64,000 nucleotides of DNA from Ananas comosus (taxonomy: Eukaryota; Streptophyta; Magnoliopsida; Poales; Bromeliaceae), in the NCBI RefSeq assembly GCF_001540865.1, contig NC_033622.1:654220-718219 (forward strand), written 5' to 3'. The notes beneath the pieces were generated by a model that saw only the letters and a program-made list of their open reading frames with translations, was not told where the DNA came from and made no database searches. Both the position numbers and the translations under genes were made by a program. Shown in pieces: positions 33,101-45,191 of this stretch (positions within the stretch are counted from its first letter, which is position 1; each line of letters starts with the position of its first letter).

Positions 33101-36100
33101 TTAACTTACAGCAAGCCTTCCTACTATCGTTCAATATATACTTCACATTTGTAAGATACCAAAGCATAAGCAAACATACATGAAAGCAGCAACTATCTAC
33201 ATTAAGTAGCTTTTAGGCATCCAATTATTGCCTCACATGATAGATGTATACTAGGTGTAGCGACATTAAAACAGCAGCTTTGAAGAAAAGAAAAAAGATA
33301 AATACAATTAGTCAAGCATTAATGATTTCATATTTGCACTGTCCTCATTTTTAATGAATGATTGGCACAGAGAATATATATGAAACTGATAATAAGGTCC
33401 AAGCTATTATATTCCACAAAAAATTTCGACTAAAACTATTATCATATTTTTTTTCTCCTAATTCTGACTAACACAAAGCAGACTGAAGTCAATTTAAATC
33501 CGATTTCCACAAAGCTAGGTCCACCTACGAAACCCCATAGCTCAATTTGTAAGGGAATCTTGAACAGAGAATTCATTTCCAACTTTGGTGAAGAAAATGT
33601 GTCATCAGAGATAAGTAAAAAAAAAAAAAATCAACATTTAGCTCAATGTTCATTTTTTTTCTTGCACAACTGCAAAACAAGTTTAGAGTTTGAAAGAGAC
33701 CACAAATTGAAACAGTTGAGATGAATTTTTTTAAAAAAAAAACAATCGGCTTAGAAATTATGGCTATTAGCGACAAAATGGAAGGGATATCATTTAGATG
33801 TTGTACCTTCCTTTTCTGTTCATCATTCAAAGTACCCGGCATAGTATAATCAAGCATGTTCATGACAACAACAGCAGTTTGTAGTACTTGACTTTCGTCA
33901 CTATCTACCAAGCTATCTTGTTTCTGCTCCATATCACCAACTCTATTGGCCCTGTCTAATTCAGTAGCTTGTTTTGATCGGCTGTTCTCCTTGTTTTCTG
34001 CTCTAGAATCTCCATTAAAAAGTGGATCAACAAGAAATCCATTAACAGGATTTGACTGTGTCAGCTTTAACAGAGAATTTCTGTTTGGAATATTATGGCT
34101 AGCAAGAAAAGTAGCAGAAGCATTGCTCCCACGAACTTTATTCTCACTTGACGTTTTCTTGTCTGATGCTCCACCATCAACAAATGCTAGACCTTTTGAA
34201 GGATTGATAGTGATATCTACATCTTTCAAAAGAGGATGGCGGCCCTTTAAAAGTGCAAGCTCCACTGCAGACAGCCACTGCACAAGTCAAATACATAAAC
34301 TTAAGATAATAATAACTTCCTACAGTATCATAAGAAATGATAGAATAGAAAGCGATAAAGCTAGTTGTACATATTCGCATTGAAAATTTTAAAAAATTAT
34401 AATCAATATAAATGTTAAATAGGTTTTCAAAATGGGATCTATATATGAAAGCATTTGAGGAAAGTAAGAGCTATTAAAAACCTCACAAAAAGGCCTTCAA
34501 CGAGTGCAATGAGAAATCAATTTCTCAAAGAAATATTAGTTAGGACCATATTGGCTACCACATGAACAACCCAAATAGAGACACATTGACAACTCAAATG
34601 GAAACAATCAAACACTCGTTTCCAAAATATTACCTCTATGGCAAGATGTTGGCACCAAAGAACAGCAGATCTCTCGATTCTGATGTTAGTTGAAGGCAGA
34701 CAAGAGCAGAGGAGGAGGCTTGTAAAAGGATTTTCTGCTATTAAACTACGTGGTACAGAAAATAGTGGCACGGTCCCATCGTCACTCTATAAAATTTAAA
34801 TGATCAATGAGGCCTTTGAAAGAGAAAATAAAAGTTCCTCACAATAATTCACTACCAATATAAGCATAAAATAACCAAAGTCCAAGAAATTACTCCTAAA
34901 AATCAGAGATTGAAATTGGTTGGCACGTATAATGTAAATTTCAATCACATAATTGCCTTAAAACAAAACTCAGAGAATTTCATACAGTTCATACGGTGGA
35001 AATTAGAAACTCTAATATTGAGGTCCATGGAGTCCTTGCGAAAGTTCTTTCTTCAACAAACTACAGTTATACTCAGTATCCCCTTAGAATACCATCAAGC
35101 ATATCTGTAGCTGAGATAAAGAGAGATAAAACATGTGCTTTGCAAGAATATTTCTGTATAGAGGCACAGAGGATGTCACATAATAAAAGAAAAACAGTTT
35201 ATGCTCTAAATATGATACAGATCTGTGAAATTAGGGTCTTCAATATAATCAGTTAGCAGCATAGAATTGCATGCAATTGTCTTATCAGTCATCACAGGAT
35301 TAAAAAGCAACAATTGGTAAAAATGGAACAGGATTGCATGATAATAAGAAGATAAACATCACCGAACTCAGCAATATGAGACCAGATTAAATGATTATCA
35401 TAAGATAAATGCTGAAACCAACACATCCACATAAGATAGAGCAGGTATGCCAAGTAAAAAGTGAGATATATTCAGTTTCTGGTATTAAAATATTGCCTGA
35501 ATAAAAAGTACAGGAATCTTCACGCCTCCAACTAATTGCCTTGAACTGTTTTTTGCATAGAAGGCCTCAACACTATCAAACCCATAAGAAACCATGGATA
35601 TTCCTACATCAAAATCACGAACAGATGTAGCTGACAAAGCTTTTTGAACATCAAAACCTTTAGCTCGTCCCTGGAAGAATTCCTGAAAAATGTAAATGTC
35701 AATAATCTGTTGCACATAGTGAAGGTGCTATAAAAGCTATATGTATCTAAAAATAGTTAAACATAATTTACTTAAGTAATAAATTTCCTCCTGCAATGAA
35801 AAATTTTGTTCCTTTAATAATTTCCAAATGAGAAATACAAGAGCATAAAAAATATATCCATAGTTAGAAATATATAGCGACCTTATTAGCTCGCAGAATA
35901 TCTATCAACCCACTAGTCAGCTTTTGGTCCAAAGCAATATGATGAGGGAATGACCTTGTTGCTTCCTCCAAGTCAAAAGGGTTGTCTATGCATACAGCAG
36001 CTGTGAGAGGAGTAGCCTCTCCTACTTCAGCAAGATACTTTGTCAGCATATTTGCACCGTATCCCCACCCAACAGCCATCAGTGTTGTCCATGGCCTCAA

Positions 36101-37592
36101 ATGATTAACAAATTGAACTGCTGTGCAGATATCATCGCTGTCAGCAGCTGTGAATAACCTACATGAGCAAGCAGCTTAGAAGCCCTACAATTAAGAACAA
36201 CTAACCATTCTCAGTAAGAATATTCAATTCTTGGATAAAACGTATTCTTGCACAAGTCCCAGTCACAAGGATAGGATTGGAACTTCCTAAAATGAAAAAT
36301 GTTTGGAATATCAAGAAAGCCGGAATATTAAAGATAAAATCGTAAAAGTGAGATGAAATTAAGAGAGACATGCAAAAAACAACCAACTGACTATCAACAA
36401 ACAAATTAACCAGAAAGAGTTCTTCTCTACTGTTTGATTTCTCTCAAAATATATATATATATTTTGATGTCTCTCTTACTACTACCTATTTTAAAACGTT
36501 GCGAGTTATATTGCTGGCTCTTTTGTTCTTGACAAATTTAGTTCATTTCAACTGATTTCCTCTGGAATTGCTGAATTTCTTCTGACACTCAAGAACTCAA
36601 CTAACAAAATTGAAAAGCAAGAAGAACTAGGTTTCTGTCGAGTTTAGTTAGACAGAATGATTCCATTTGCAACTATTTGCTTCCCCTTTCATCCAACAAA
36701 ATGGTACAAGAAATGTTTCACAAAATTCAATTCTTTCACAACAGCACCCGAGTCTAATCCTTCAATATTTAGTCACATTAACAAAAATAAATATTCAAGA
36801 ACTCCAATCACATATTCACCTGGCTGTGGTCAGAGGAGAGCCGCCACACCCACGTGGATTCATCACAACAGGGAAATACCCATGCTTGAGCGAGTCCACC
36901 ACAAAGATCCTCACATTTCTATCCATGCTCCCTTCAGCAGTACCCGGCACAATCAGTATGGTTGAATCCAACCCATGCTCCTTCTCGATGTCTAAATTAT
37001 CCGGCCAATCCATCGATATCACGCCTCCGTCATCTGTCCCGACAGAAACCCTCTGATACAAGACCTCGTCATCCGTCCCCCTCTCCCCCTCCTTCTCTGC
37101 GGCAGGGATCCTTCCCCTGCTCAAATTCACGTAGTGCCGCTCCTCCCTCACCAGTCTCTCGTTCAGTCCATCCAATAATTCCCCGCCGTCCTCGAACGAC
37201 ACCGAGGGGCATCGGAGGAGCACGCACCGATTGAACGGGGTTGGGCTCGTGAAGAGGATCCAATCCCCGACGGCGGTGTCGGATTCAACGCCGAGGTTGG
37301 TTCTTCCACTCCGGCGGTGGGCGGAGAGGAAGATGGCGGCGCCGGAGATGAGTCCGAGGGCAGGGCCGAGGACGGCGTGGGAATTGGGGGAGGGAAAGGC
37401 GGAGACGAGGTCGCCGAAGATGTCGCCGAGGGAGGAATCGATCCAGAGCTGGGGTCTCCGGCGGCGGCGTCGGCGCCGGAGGAGGAGGAGGTCGTGGCAG
37501 ATCCTAGGGTTCCGGGGAGGGAAAGCGGTGTTCTTGAGGGGGAGAAAGGGGGAGCGGAGCTCGAGAGGGGAGGAGACGAAGCAGAGTGCCAT
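27137..37592 (-). CDS. EMB8-like alpha/beta hydrolase fused to a CAAX-protease (CPBP) membrane domain
   Basis: Eleven exons, 1723 residues: 36820-37592, 35882-36158, 35497-35682, 34634-34786, 33807-34277, 30967-33081, 30148-30341, 29868-30023, 29210-29444, 28177-28490, 27137-27434. All phases agree. Residues 1-60 are Ser/Arg-rich with a run of eight Arg, suggesting a plastid transit peptide. Residues ~100-470 are the EMB8-type hydrolase, including ILIVPGTAEGS, NPRGCGGSPLTT and VGWGYGANMLTKYL. The nucleophile elbow reads GWGYG (288-292), with Gly where Ser is normal. Residues ~620-1325 (one exon) are a charged, Ser/Gln/Asn-rich linker. Residues ~1440-1723 are membrane-spanning and carry the CPBP motifs EELLFR (1591-1596) and FSLIH (1620-1624). 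The third CPBP His motif appears as FRAGIM, without His. The domain order is known from plant EMB8-like proteins annotated with a CAAX protease domain. Substrate unknown. Confidence 0.9.
28506..28880. repeat. Tandem duplication in intron 9 of the fusion gene
   Basis: Two direct copies of a ~175-195 bp unit. Each contains gttagcaactgctaa, ttcacaaaaatggggaaaaa, actctgccaacaatgtgata and acccttcaatttgaagaccat-like segments, ending in an A run. The copies start near 28506 and 28680. It is intronic, with no coding effect expected. Confidence 0.85.
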
Positions 37593-37743
37593 GAGGAGTC
37601 GATCTAGGGTTTCGAGAGGGGGGAGGCGTCGAAGAAACCCTAGGCGTGGAGAGGAGGAGGGAGGCGGATAGAACGGGTAGCGGTGAGGAGGAGACGAATG
37701 GGAAGAGCACGTGAGAAAGAGACGCTGATTGCGGCTATTTATA
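37593..37743 (-). promoter_or_regulatory. Core promoter and 5' leader of the hydrolase/CAAX gene
   Basis: On the minus strand TATAAATA lies at 37736-37743, about 145 bases upstream of the ATG. A CACGTG G-box lies at 37708-37713, near or just downstream of the expected start of transcription. The leader is GA-rich. Function is inferred from position. Confidence 0.5.
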
Positions 37744-39196
37744 CTAACGTTCTCGATGTTTCGTCGACCTTTTAACGGCTACATGACTCTAGCGGAAAAT
37801 TGAATCCAGAATCACCTTTCCCTCCATATTGCGAGAATCATCTTTCCATATCTTTTTTTTTTTTTTTTCAATTTATGATTTATTAATATTTAATAAAATA
37901 AATTAATGGCAATAAAGTTCAATTTTTATTTATCAAGTGGTGGCTCTAATTTCTCTGATTATTTTTAAGAAAATTGACAAATAGTTTATTTAGTTTTTAC
38001 TAGAAAGTAAAGTTATCTCAAAATCATAAATTATCTTTTTCAAAAAATATGTGGAAATAAAAGTTAATAGAGTGAAGTAAATGTGCTTTTCATTTACAAT
38101 TTAATATTTTTAGAAAAAATAGCCCGTTATCTATTTCATTCATTTCGCAAATAATATTTACAATTTATTTTAAAGCCACTCATTAGTAAATCAATCAAAC
38201 AACCGCCTTTGTTGCCTTTGTTACTTCGCCAAGTTCAATACCACCCTTCAAATAAAAGAAAACAAATCCTAAATTAGGGCTTGATTATAAGAATTAGTCG
38301 ACTAAATTAAAACATCACATCATTTTAATATAATGATAGTAAATATTTAATTAACTAAATTAAGTTGTAAGATTTGATTATAAAAATTAAGAAAATTTAA
38401 ACCATCAGTTCTACTAGATTAATGTTTAAGTACTTGTAGGTAGTAACACTCTGTTTGGAAACTTTAATTAATTTATAATTCAAAGCATTCTAGTAGAAAA
38501 GGATTTTGGGTTGAAATTTTTCTTCAAAATGGAAATAAATGGATTAGTTTCTATTGCTTACTTTCCTATAAGTCCTGAACCATAATGATTACTATATGTA
38601 AATCATTTAATTTACTTGCACTTCTAAATTCACCCAAATCAACAAAAATCAACCAAAATTGCAAATTAATAACTATCCAAACATCGCATTTTATAAAACG
38701 TGAAGCAACTAGCCTTCGGATATAAGAGCTTGAGTACCAACAGTTAAGTCTTAGCTAATTACACTAGATACGGTCGATCGTTAGATTGAGATGTTATTGC
38801 CAATACAGTATAATTAGATATATATATACAGCTAGAAATATAATAGTTATGATTATATACATATTATTTGACTGTTTACAATAAAAAATATTGTAACTAT
38901 AAATTACTTATTTAGTTGCATACATTTGATAAGTGTATTACAAAATTTTATCATTTTATACATACGGTGGTGTTCATCTCAGAGATATATTTACAAAATC
39001 TTATCGTTTTATCATTTTATATATATTAGATAGTGAGATTATTGTAATATAAAAAATATTTTTATTTGAAAGGTGATTAGACAAGATAAGTCTTTGTTTT
39101 TTTGGTTTATAGTTACTCTTTCTAACTTCTCCAATTTGCATGCCGCGAATTTGGTTATAACTCAAACTATTACAGTAGAGCATATTTAAGCAGCTC
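37744..39196. other. Intergenic; includes dispersed repeat 38840-39196
   Basis: AT-rich. The last ~350 bases share phrases with 8978-9130 (attgtaactataaattactt, tttagttgcatacatttgat, aaattttatcattttata). This is one half of a repeat that seems to be split by the Harbinger-like element. No gene. Confidence 0.45.
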
Positions 39197-40354
39197 TAAG
39201 GGTGCATTTGGTTCGGGTTATCTTGACAGGATTACAGGCAATCCTGTCAGGATTATTACATTTTGTTCATCCAATATGTAATCTGGTCGGTAATATAGTA
39301 TTATTATAAATGGTGCAGGATTACACCGAAAATATTACCGGGGGTAGGGTGTGTATCTTAGATTACTAAAGACGGTTAATATTGCATATTATATAAAATT
39401 ACAAGTTTATCCATCCAACTACCGAAACCCTTTCAATACGTCATTTTAAAAATTTTATTTAAAAATTTTGAATTATCAACTTTTAAATTTTAAAATTTTA
39501 AATTTGAACAAAAATACAAAATTTAATATTTTAATTTAAAATATAAATATGAAATTTATAAATTTAAAATCTAAAATTTAAATATAAATTTAAATTTAAA
39601 ATTTAAAATCTAAAATCTAAATTTAAATTTTAAATTTTAAATTTTAAATTTTAAATTTTAAAATTCAAAATTTTATTTTAAATTCTAAATTTTAAATTTA
39701 GATTTTAGATTTTAAATTTTAAATTTAAATTTATATTTAGATTTTAGATTTTAAATTTATAAATTTCATATTTATATTTTAAATTAAAATATTAAATTTT
39801 GTATTTTTGTTCAAATTTAAAATTTAAAATTTAAAATTTTTAAAATTTAAATTATTTAAAATAAAATTTAGTAAAAAAATATTATTTGTAAATAGTAAAA
39901 AAAAAGTTTACCAAATATGACTAAGGATAATTTTGGAATAGATTACACTTTTTTGTCAAGATTATTGAATTTTATATACTGAACCAAATAATATTTTTTT
40001 ACTAAATTTTTAATCCAGCATTACATTACTGCATTAAACCAAACGTGCTAATGCAATATCAGTATATAAAATTCAATAATCTTGACAAAAAAGTGTAATC
40101 TATTCCNAAAAAGTTTACCAAATATGACTAAGGATAATTTTGGAATAGATTACACTTTTTTGTCAAGATTATTGAATTTTATATACTGAACCAAATATAG
40201 TAATACTATAAACATTGTAATCCAGCATTACATTACTGCATTAAACCAAACGTGCTAATGCAATATCAGTAGTAATTTCATTTAGAAATCCAAAATATCT
40301 GTATATATCGAAATACTATGTAATATTATATAACTCAAACCAAACGTGCCCTAA
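39197..40354. mobile_element. PIF/Harbinger-like non-autonomous element with TAA target duplication
   Basis: The element at 39200-40351 begins GGGTGCATTTGGTTCGGGTTA. It ends TAACTCAAACCAAACGTGCCC, which is its inverted complement with few mismatches. TAA flanks both sides (39197-39199 and 40352-40354), the duplication typical of PIF/Harbinger. The interior at 39430-39880 is a long run of AAATTTTAAA/AAATTTAAAATC words arranged palindromically. An N at 40107 is followed by a ~90 bp repeat of 39899-39990, an assembly join inside the element. No transposase is present. Confidence 0.75.
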
Positions 40355-40965
40355 ATGTAATGATTATCAGTTGGATTTAAATACATTCAAATAAATACTT
40401 AATTTGAATCCGTACATAGTTATAATTGCAGTATACTTGCCATCTGTATTTGTATATAGTTATAATTGCATTATAATTGCAACAGTATGCAAGGAAACGG
40501 CTCCCTAATGCTCTCATTCCCTGGTACGCTGGGGCTAGTTATATGCGGATCTACTCGATAAAAAAACACATTCAAACCCGGAAAAAGATCGGGTCAATTC
40601 CCATCCGACTCAATCCGATCCGCTTCGACCCGATCCAATCCGATCCGATCCGAGTCTTATCCGGAAGAACTCGTGCTCTACCCCGTTCTGCAGGTTTCCT
40701 TGTCCCCTTCACCCTCCTCACACGTTCCCAGAGAATCGCTTCCCCAATTCGAGGCGTTGAAGGTAAATTTTTCTAATTTTCCATTTTAATTTCTCTATTC
40801 AAATCCCTTTACTTGGATTCTATATGCTTAGATGATGCAATTTTCTTGTTAATTTGGTGTTCTGCATAATCTAGGGTTTGCTGTAGATGGGATATGGAAG
40901 TTTTAATTGTTCTGAAACCGAATTATAATCTTGTTAGTGTGCTGTCTTGTGATGTGAAGGAGAAT
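40355..40965. other. Intergenic; GATCCGATCC repeats and balanced segment
   Basis: At 40585-40660 short words such as cgatccgatccga repeat, resembling hAT MITE interiors. 40680-40770 is more GC-balanced and could be an untranslated exon ending at GTTGAAG|GTAAAT, but nothing recognisable is encoded. Confidence 0.3.
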
Positions 40966-41239
40966 TGTGTCATGGGCCGAGCAGGCAGATCGGGTATAGG
41001 AGCAACCCGCATCACCAACCGAAAGGAGAAGTGACTTATCCAAGATTGGTATCTGTGATACAACCTACTGGAATCCCACTTGCAACTATAATTGCAACAT
41101 CAACCACTACTGCAGTCTTTTTATAAATTATTCTCCCATAAATAAGAACTCCTACCTGTAATTCCTTCAAGCTGAAGATAATAAGAATCTCTATTCTTTC
41201 TTAATCTCATCTCCTATCTCCTCGCCTCCCCCATCTCTC
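40966..41239. repeat. Possible LTR fragment before the assembly gap
   Basis: Starts tgtcatgggccgagcaggca. It contains a TATAAATT/ATAAATAAG promoter-like part and a run of ATAATAAGAATCTCTATTC words typical of plant LTR R/U5 regions, then meets the N run. The other end is not visible. Weak call. Confidence 0.25.
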
Positions 41240-41693
41240 NNNNNNNNNNNNNNNNNNNNNNNNNNNNNNNNNNNNNNNNNNNNNNNNNNNNNNNNNNNNN
41301 NNNNNNNNNNNNNNNNNNNNNNNNNNNNNNNNNNNNNNNNNNNNNNNNNNNNNNNNNNNNNNNNNNNNNNNNNNNNNNNNNNNNNNNNNNNNNNNNNNNN
41401 NNNNNNNNNNNNNNNNNNNNNNNNNNNNNNNNNNNNNNNNNNNNNNNNNNNNNNNNNNNNNNNNNNNNNNNNNNNNNNNNNNNNNNNNNNNNNNNNNNNN
41501 NNNNNNNNNNNNNNNNNNNNNNNNNNNNNNNNNNNNNNNNNNNNNNNNNNNNNNNNNNNNNNNNNNNNNNNNNNNNNNNNNNNNNNNNNNNNNNNNNNNN
41601 NNNNNNNNNNNNNNNNNNNNNNNNNNNNNNNNNNNNNNNNNNNNNNNNNNNNNNNNNNNNNNNNNNNNNNNNNNNNNNNNNNNNNNNNNNNNN
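41240..41693. other. Assembly gap (454 N)
   Basis: Unknown bases. A reading frame that runs through this gap is an artefact. Confidence 0.99.
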
Positions 41694-41705
41694 CCCCCCC
41701 CCCCC

Positions 41706-41762
<57 letters not shown>
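41694..41762. repeat. Poly-C then (TC)n tract
   Basis: About 23 C followed by about 45 bases of TC, immediately after the gap. It is probably the reason assembly failed here. Confidence 0.95.
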
Positions 41763-41999
41763 TCCTCTATCACTCTCTTCTCTTGTATCAGGTCTAAGAA
41801 ACTGGAATTCAAGTAAGCTACTAAAATCTTCTTATCTTTTATAATAAAACTTTGATAAAATGAGAAAGGAGTTACAACCTTGTATATAAAATGCATACTC
41901 ACCACCCCTATCCTCTTCCCCTCTCAGAAGCTTAAATATAAAATAACTACGTTCAAGAAAGGAAAGCCTATGGGCATACTCACTCGCCACCCCAAACCC

Positions 42000-42405
42000 C
42001 ATTCTTCTATGTGGGTTACTTTGGCTTCAGAAATAGTAGTATTACCACAATTGCCACAACGACTATCACCAGAGTTAGAAAGAGAACAGAGAGAAAGCAA
42101 CAAACATTTTTCCTGAACCTCAATCATGGTTGATCTCCTTATAGCTTGAATAATAACCCTCTGAGCCATTTGTATTCATTTCCCTCTTCTTTTCTCTTCA
42201 GCTCTCTCTCTCTCTCGTATATCTCTATGCAATGAGGCACTAAGCTAATCCTTCTATGTGGGCTACTTTGGCTTCCTAAATAGTAGTATTACCCCAATTG
42301 CCACAACGACTATCACCAGAGTTAGAAAGAGAACAAAGAGGAAGCAAGAAACATTAATTTTCCTAAACCTCGATCATGGCTGATCTCCTTATAGCTTGAT
42401 ATTTC
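42000..42405. repeat. Tandem duplication, ~145 bp unit in two copies
   Basis: 42007-42150 and 42254-42400 share tctatgtgggttactttggc, attgccacaacgactatcac, cagagttagaaagagaaca and tgatctccttatagcttga, with about ten substitutions. Both contain stops, so I do not call a gene. A following frame at 42410-42634 is unrecognised. Confidence 0.75.
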
Positions 42406-43305
42406 TACCATGAGAGAAGTTTTGGAGCTTGGATTGGAGCTTGTTGGAAGAGAGATCTTCAACCCTAACTCATTTCAAGTTTATATTGAAGCTTCTAAAG
42501 AGGTTAGTAACATGTTTCTCTCTTTTGATTCATGTTTTTGGAGGTTTTTGTGTAGAAACCCTAGAAATGGAAAAACTAGAGTTTCTTTGGAAATTTTCGA
42601 TTTGGGATTTTTGGAGCTCAATTTATTGGTTTAGAACCTTCCTTTAGGTTGGAATAGAAGTGCTCTAGCCTTCTTTGGGATTTAAGAAAGTTTTTCCTAC
42701 ATTTAGGTGAGTTTTTGCTTTTTTTTTGGGTTGGTTAAAGATGAACACTTTGGGTGTTCGTTCGTTTCGTTTAACCTTCTTAGAATTTTCTTTAGAGAGG
42801 TAGAAGACTTGTGGGCATCTTCGTTTGCGCAAACGAAAGGGTTACAAGGAGCTCTTGGTGGGTTTGACCTCATCGAAATGAGTGAACTCCCCCTATACTA
42901 TATTTTTTGTTGTAAAATAAAAATTCATGCATATTTATGCTAGATAGAGCATAAATGAATTTTAGAATGATTAAAATGCATATGTTATGTATCATGAGAT
43001 TTCGTCTCTATATAATATAGATATAGGTGCATAGTACTCATGCTAGTATATGGTATTCTTATGATGTGTTGAAATTATGTTATATGTAGATAAATGACAT
43101 GCAATTACTTTTTTATGAACAATGGACATATGCTAAATATAGTAAAAACCTAATGTCATAAAGTGGTATTGAACTTAGAGTATGTATGGACTTAGTGAGC
43201 TACAATGTCATAAAGGGATATAGAGCTTGGAATATGTTTGGGCTTGGTAAACTATAATATCATAAAGTAGCATTAGATTAGTAAATGGTTGATCCTTTAC
43301 CTAGT
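42406..43305. other. Unrecognised segment, no supported gene
   Basis: Contains overlapping frames at 42410-42634, 42429-42647 and 42707-42943 without family resemblance, rich in Phe/Leu from T-runs. The style (gcttggattggagcttgttg, AACCCTAACTC, AACCCTAGAAATGG) is reminiscent of retrotransposon leader sequence, but no coding domain follows. Confidence 0.3.
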
Positions 43306-44650
43306 ACACGTATAATACATGTCACATTTAATTAAATAAAATTTATATTTATATTTTAAATTTAAATTATTATTGGTGGTATCTATGTATTTATTATTGG
43401 GCTTTTTTTTTTTCTAACTTTAATTTATCTCCAAATAAGTTTTATGCATTTTTCATTTAATTATACAATAAATATTTTTCAAATATATTTCGAATAAATT
43501 TTAACTTTTAATTAATTCAAAATTTTAAATTAATAAATTTATATTTAAATTTATAAAGAAAACTCAAAATTTGAAGTTTATTTTAAATTCATAATTTAAA
43601 TACAGTAGTTATTGGAGATATAGATCTATTTAACAACTAATCTATCTTTCAAACTTAACTTATTTTCAAATTGGTTAATTATTTTCAATTTGAAACTACC
43701 TTTTAATAGACCCAGAATTTAAAATTCTAATAAAATATAGATTGATGTTTGAAATTTTGTACCAAACTTAAAATTTATAATCAAGTTGATCGTCCTAGAA
43801 AACTTAAAATTTAAAGTGGAATTGGTATGCTTTATTTTAAATCATTCTATTTTTTTTAAAAAAAAATATTCTATTCTTTTTAAAACTAATTTATTTTTAG
43901 TTATTTAATTGAAAGCTATTGGATACTGCTAATATTTTTTTATGTATGTTTGAGCATGTAAAGAATATTTTGTTGGTAAAAATTTGGATAAGTATGAATT
44001 TTTTTTTCTGTTTTTGCAAATAAAATTTAATATTTTTTTCAGCTATAAAATGGATATGTCAATAATTATTTTAATATTTATTTCAAATCAATACATATTT
44101 GTGCATCATATTTATCAAAAAATTTAAAAAATAATTTTCAAAAAATAATTTTTCTATTATATTTTATTTAAAATTATATGTTACATCCTAATTCAAATTC
44201 AAATAATTGTTGCCGACAAAAATTATATAGTTCTATTTTTTTAAATACATACATTGAATATTTCACTATATGTTTTTTTTTTTACTTTTGAAAGATCCAA
44301 AAGTTAAATATATATTTTAAACTAAAAGTGTCAAAATTTTAATTAACATTTAATTCAAAATTTAAAATTTAATTTTGATCCACTTTAATTAAAATTTTCT
44401 AACTATTATTAATTCAAATTTAATATCCAAATTATAATTAATTCACGATTTAAACTCAAATTTTAATTTTAATTTAAATCTATAAATTTAATTTTAAATT
44501 ATATAATTAAATTTCAACTCTGAATTTTAGAGAAAATAAAAATTTTAAATCAATTGAAGTTAAAATTTAGATAGATATTTGAATTTAAATTTAAATTTGA
44601 TTATCGGTTGCAAGCAATAAAAAGTTAATATAACAACTAAATATTAATGG
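43306..44650. repeat. AT-rich dispersed repeat related to 47123-47980
   Basis: Near 43306 the sequence reads agtacacgtataatacatgt, then catttaattaaataaaattt. This parallels 47130 onward (agtacacatgcgatgcacgt, catatttaattaaattaaag). The two regions then keep the same order of phrases (atttatattttaaatttaaa, a CAAATTTTAATAATT-like block, and so on) with heavy divergence. Non-coding; class unknown. Confidence 0.45.
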
Positions 44651-45191
44651 GAAGAATTGAGATAATTTTTAAATATTCACCTTAAAAAAAAAAGATATAT
44701 TGAATGATATAAAAATATTTAATAGAAAAAGAAAACATTATTTGTTAAAGATAAAAAAGAATTAAAAATTGTTTTATTACGTTTTTTGTTTTGTATAAGA
44801 AAAGGAGGAACCGAATTTTTTTTTCCACCAAAAAATAGGTCTATTGATTGGTCGAAATTTGAAATATGTGCTTTTATATATATAGTGTTGCACGAGTACG
44901 CTTATACAATCGTTGGCATCTGTCGCAGATGATGATACTGCATCGTGGCAGGTGATCGAATGCTTTGGTTCTGGTGAGAGGCTGTAGCATACTCGACGCC
45001 TCACCGGAAGCCATTTTGATAGATGTCGTGGTTCCCCAGGATAGCACTGAGAACTACACGACAGTGTTGGCGGCTATAGATACAGCACCATCGAGCAGCG
45101 AACACCGATATATCATTTACATTCAGAGAGGGACGTATAATGAAGACGTCTCCATCGAGAAGCCGAATGTAGTTTTCATAGGCCCAAGCTA

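Noticed and set aside
33573..33806. Extension of exon 5 of the fusion gene past 33807
   Set aside because: The in-frame continuation is low-complexity Phe-rich sequence from T-runs; a good GTAC donor at 33806 and the in-frame acceptor at 33082 give a better model.
37231..37671. Plus-strand Arg/Gly-rich frames opposite the first exon of the fusion gene
   Set aside because: They are antisense to the GC-rich exon 1 and its leader, whose minus-strand frame has a recognised protein and splice sites.
41207..41905. A long minus-strand reading frame of 232 residues
   Set aside because: It runs through 454 Ns and a TC repeat; the residues are unknown or Arg-Glu low complexity, so it is an artefact.
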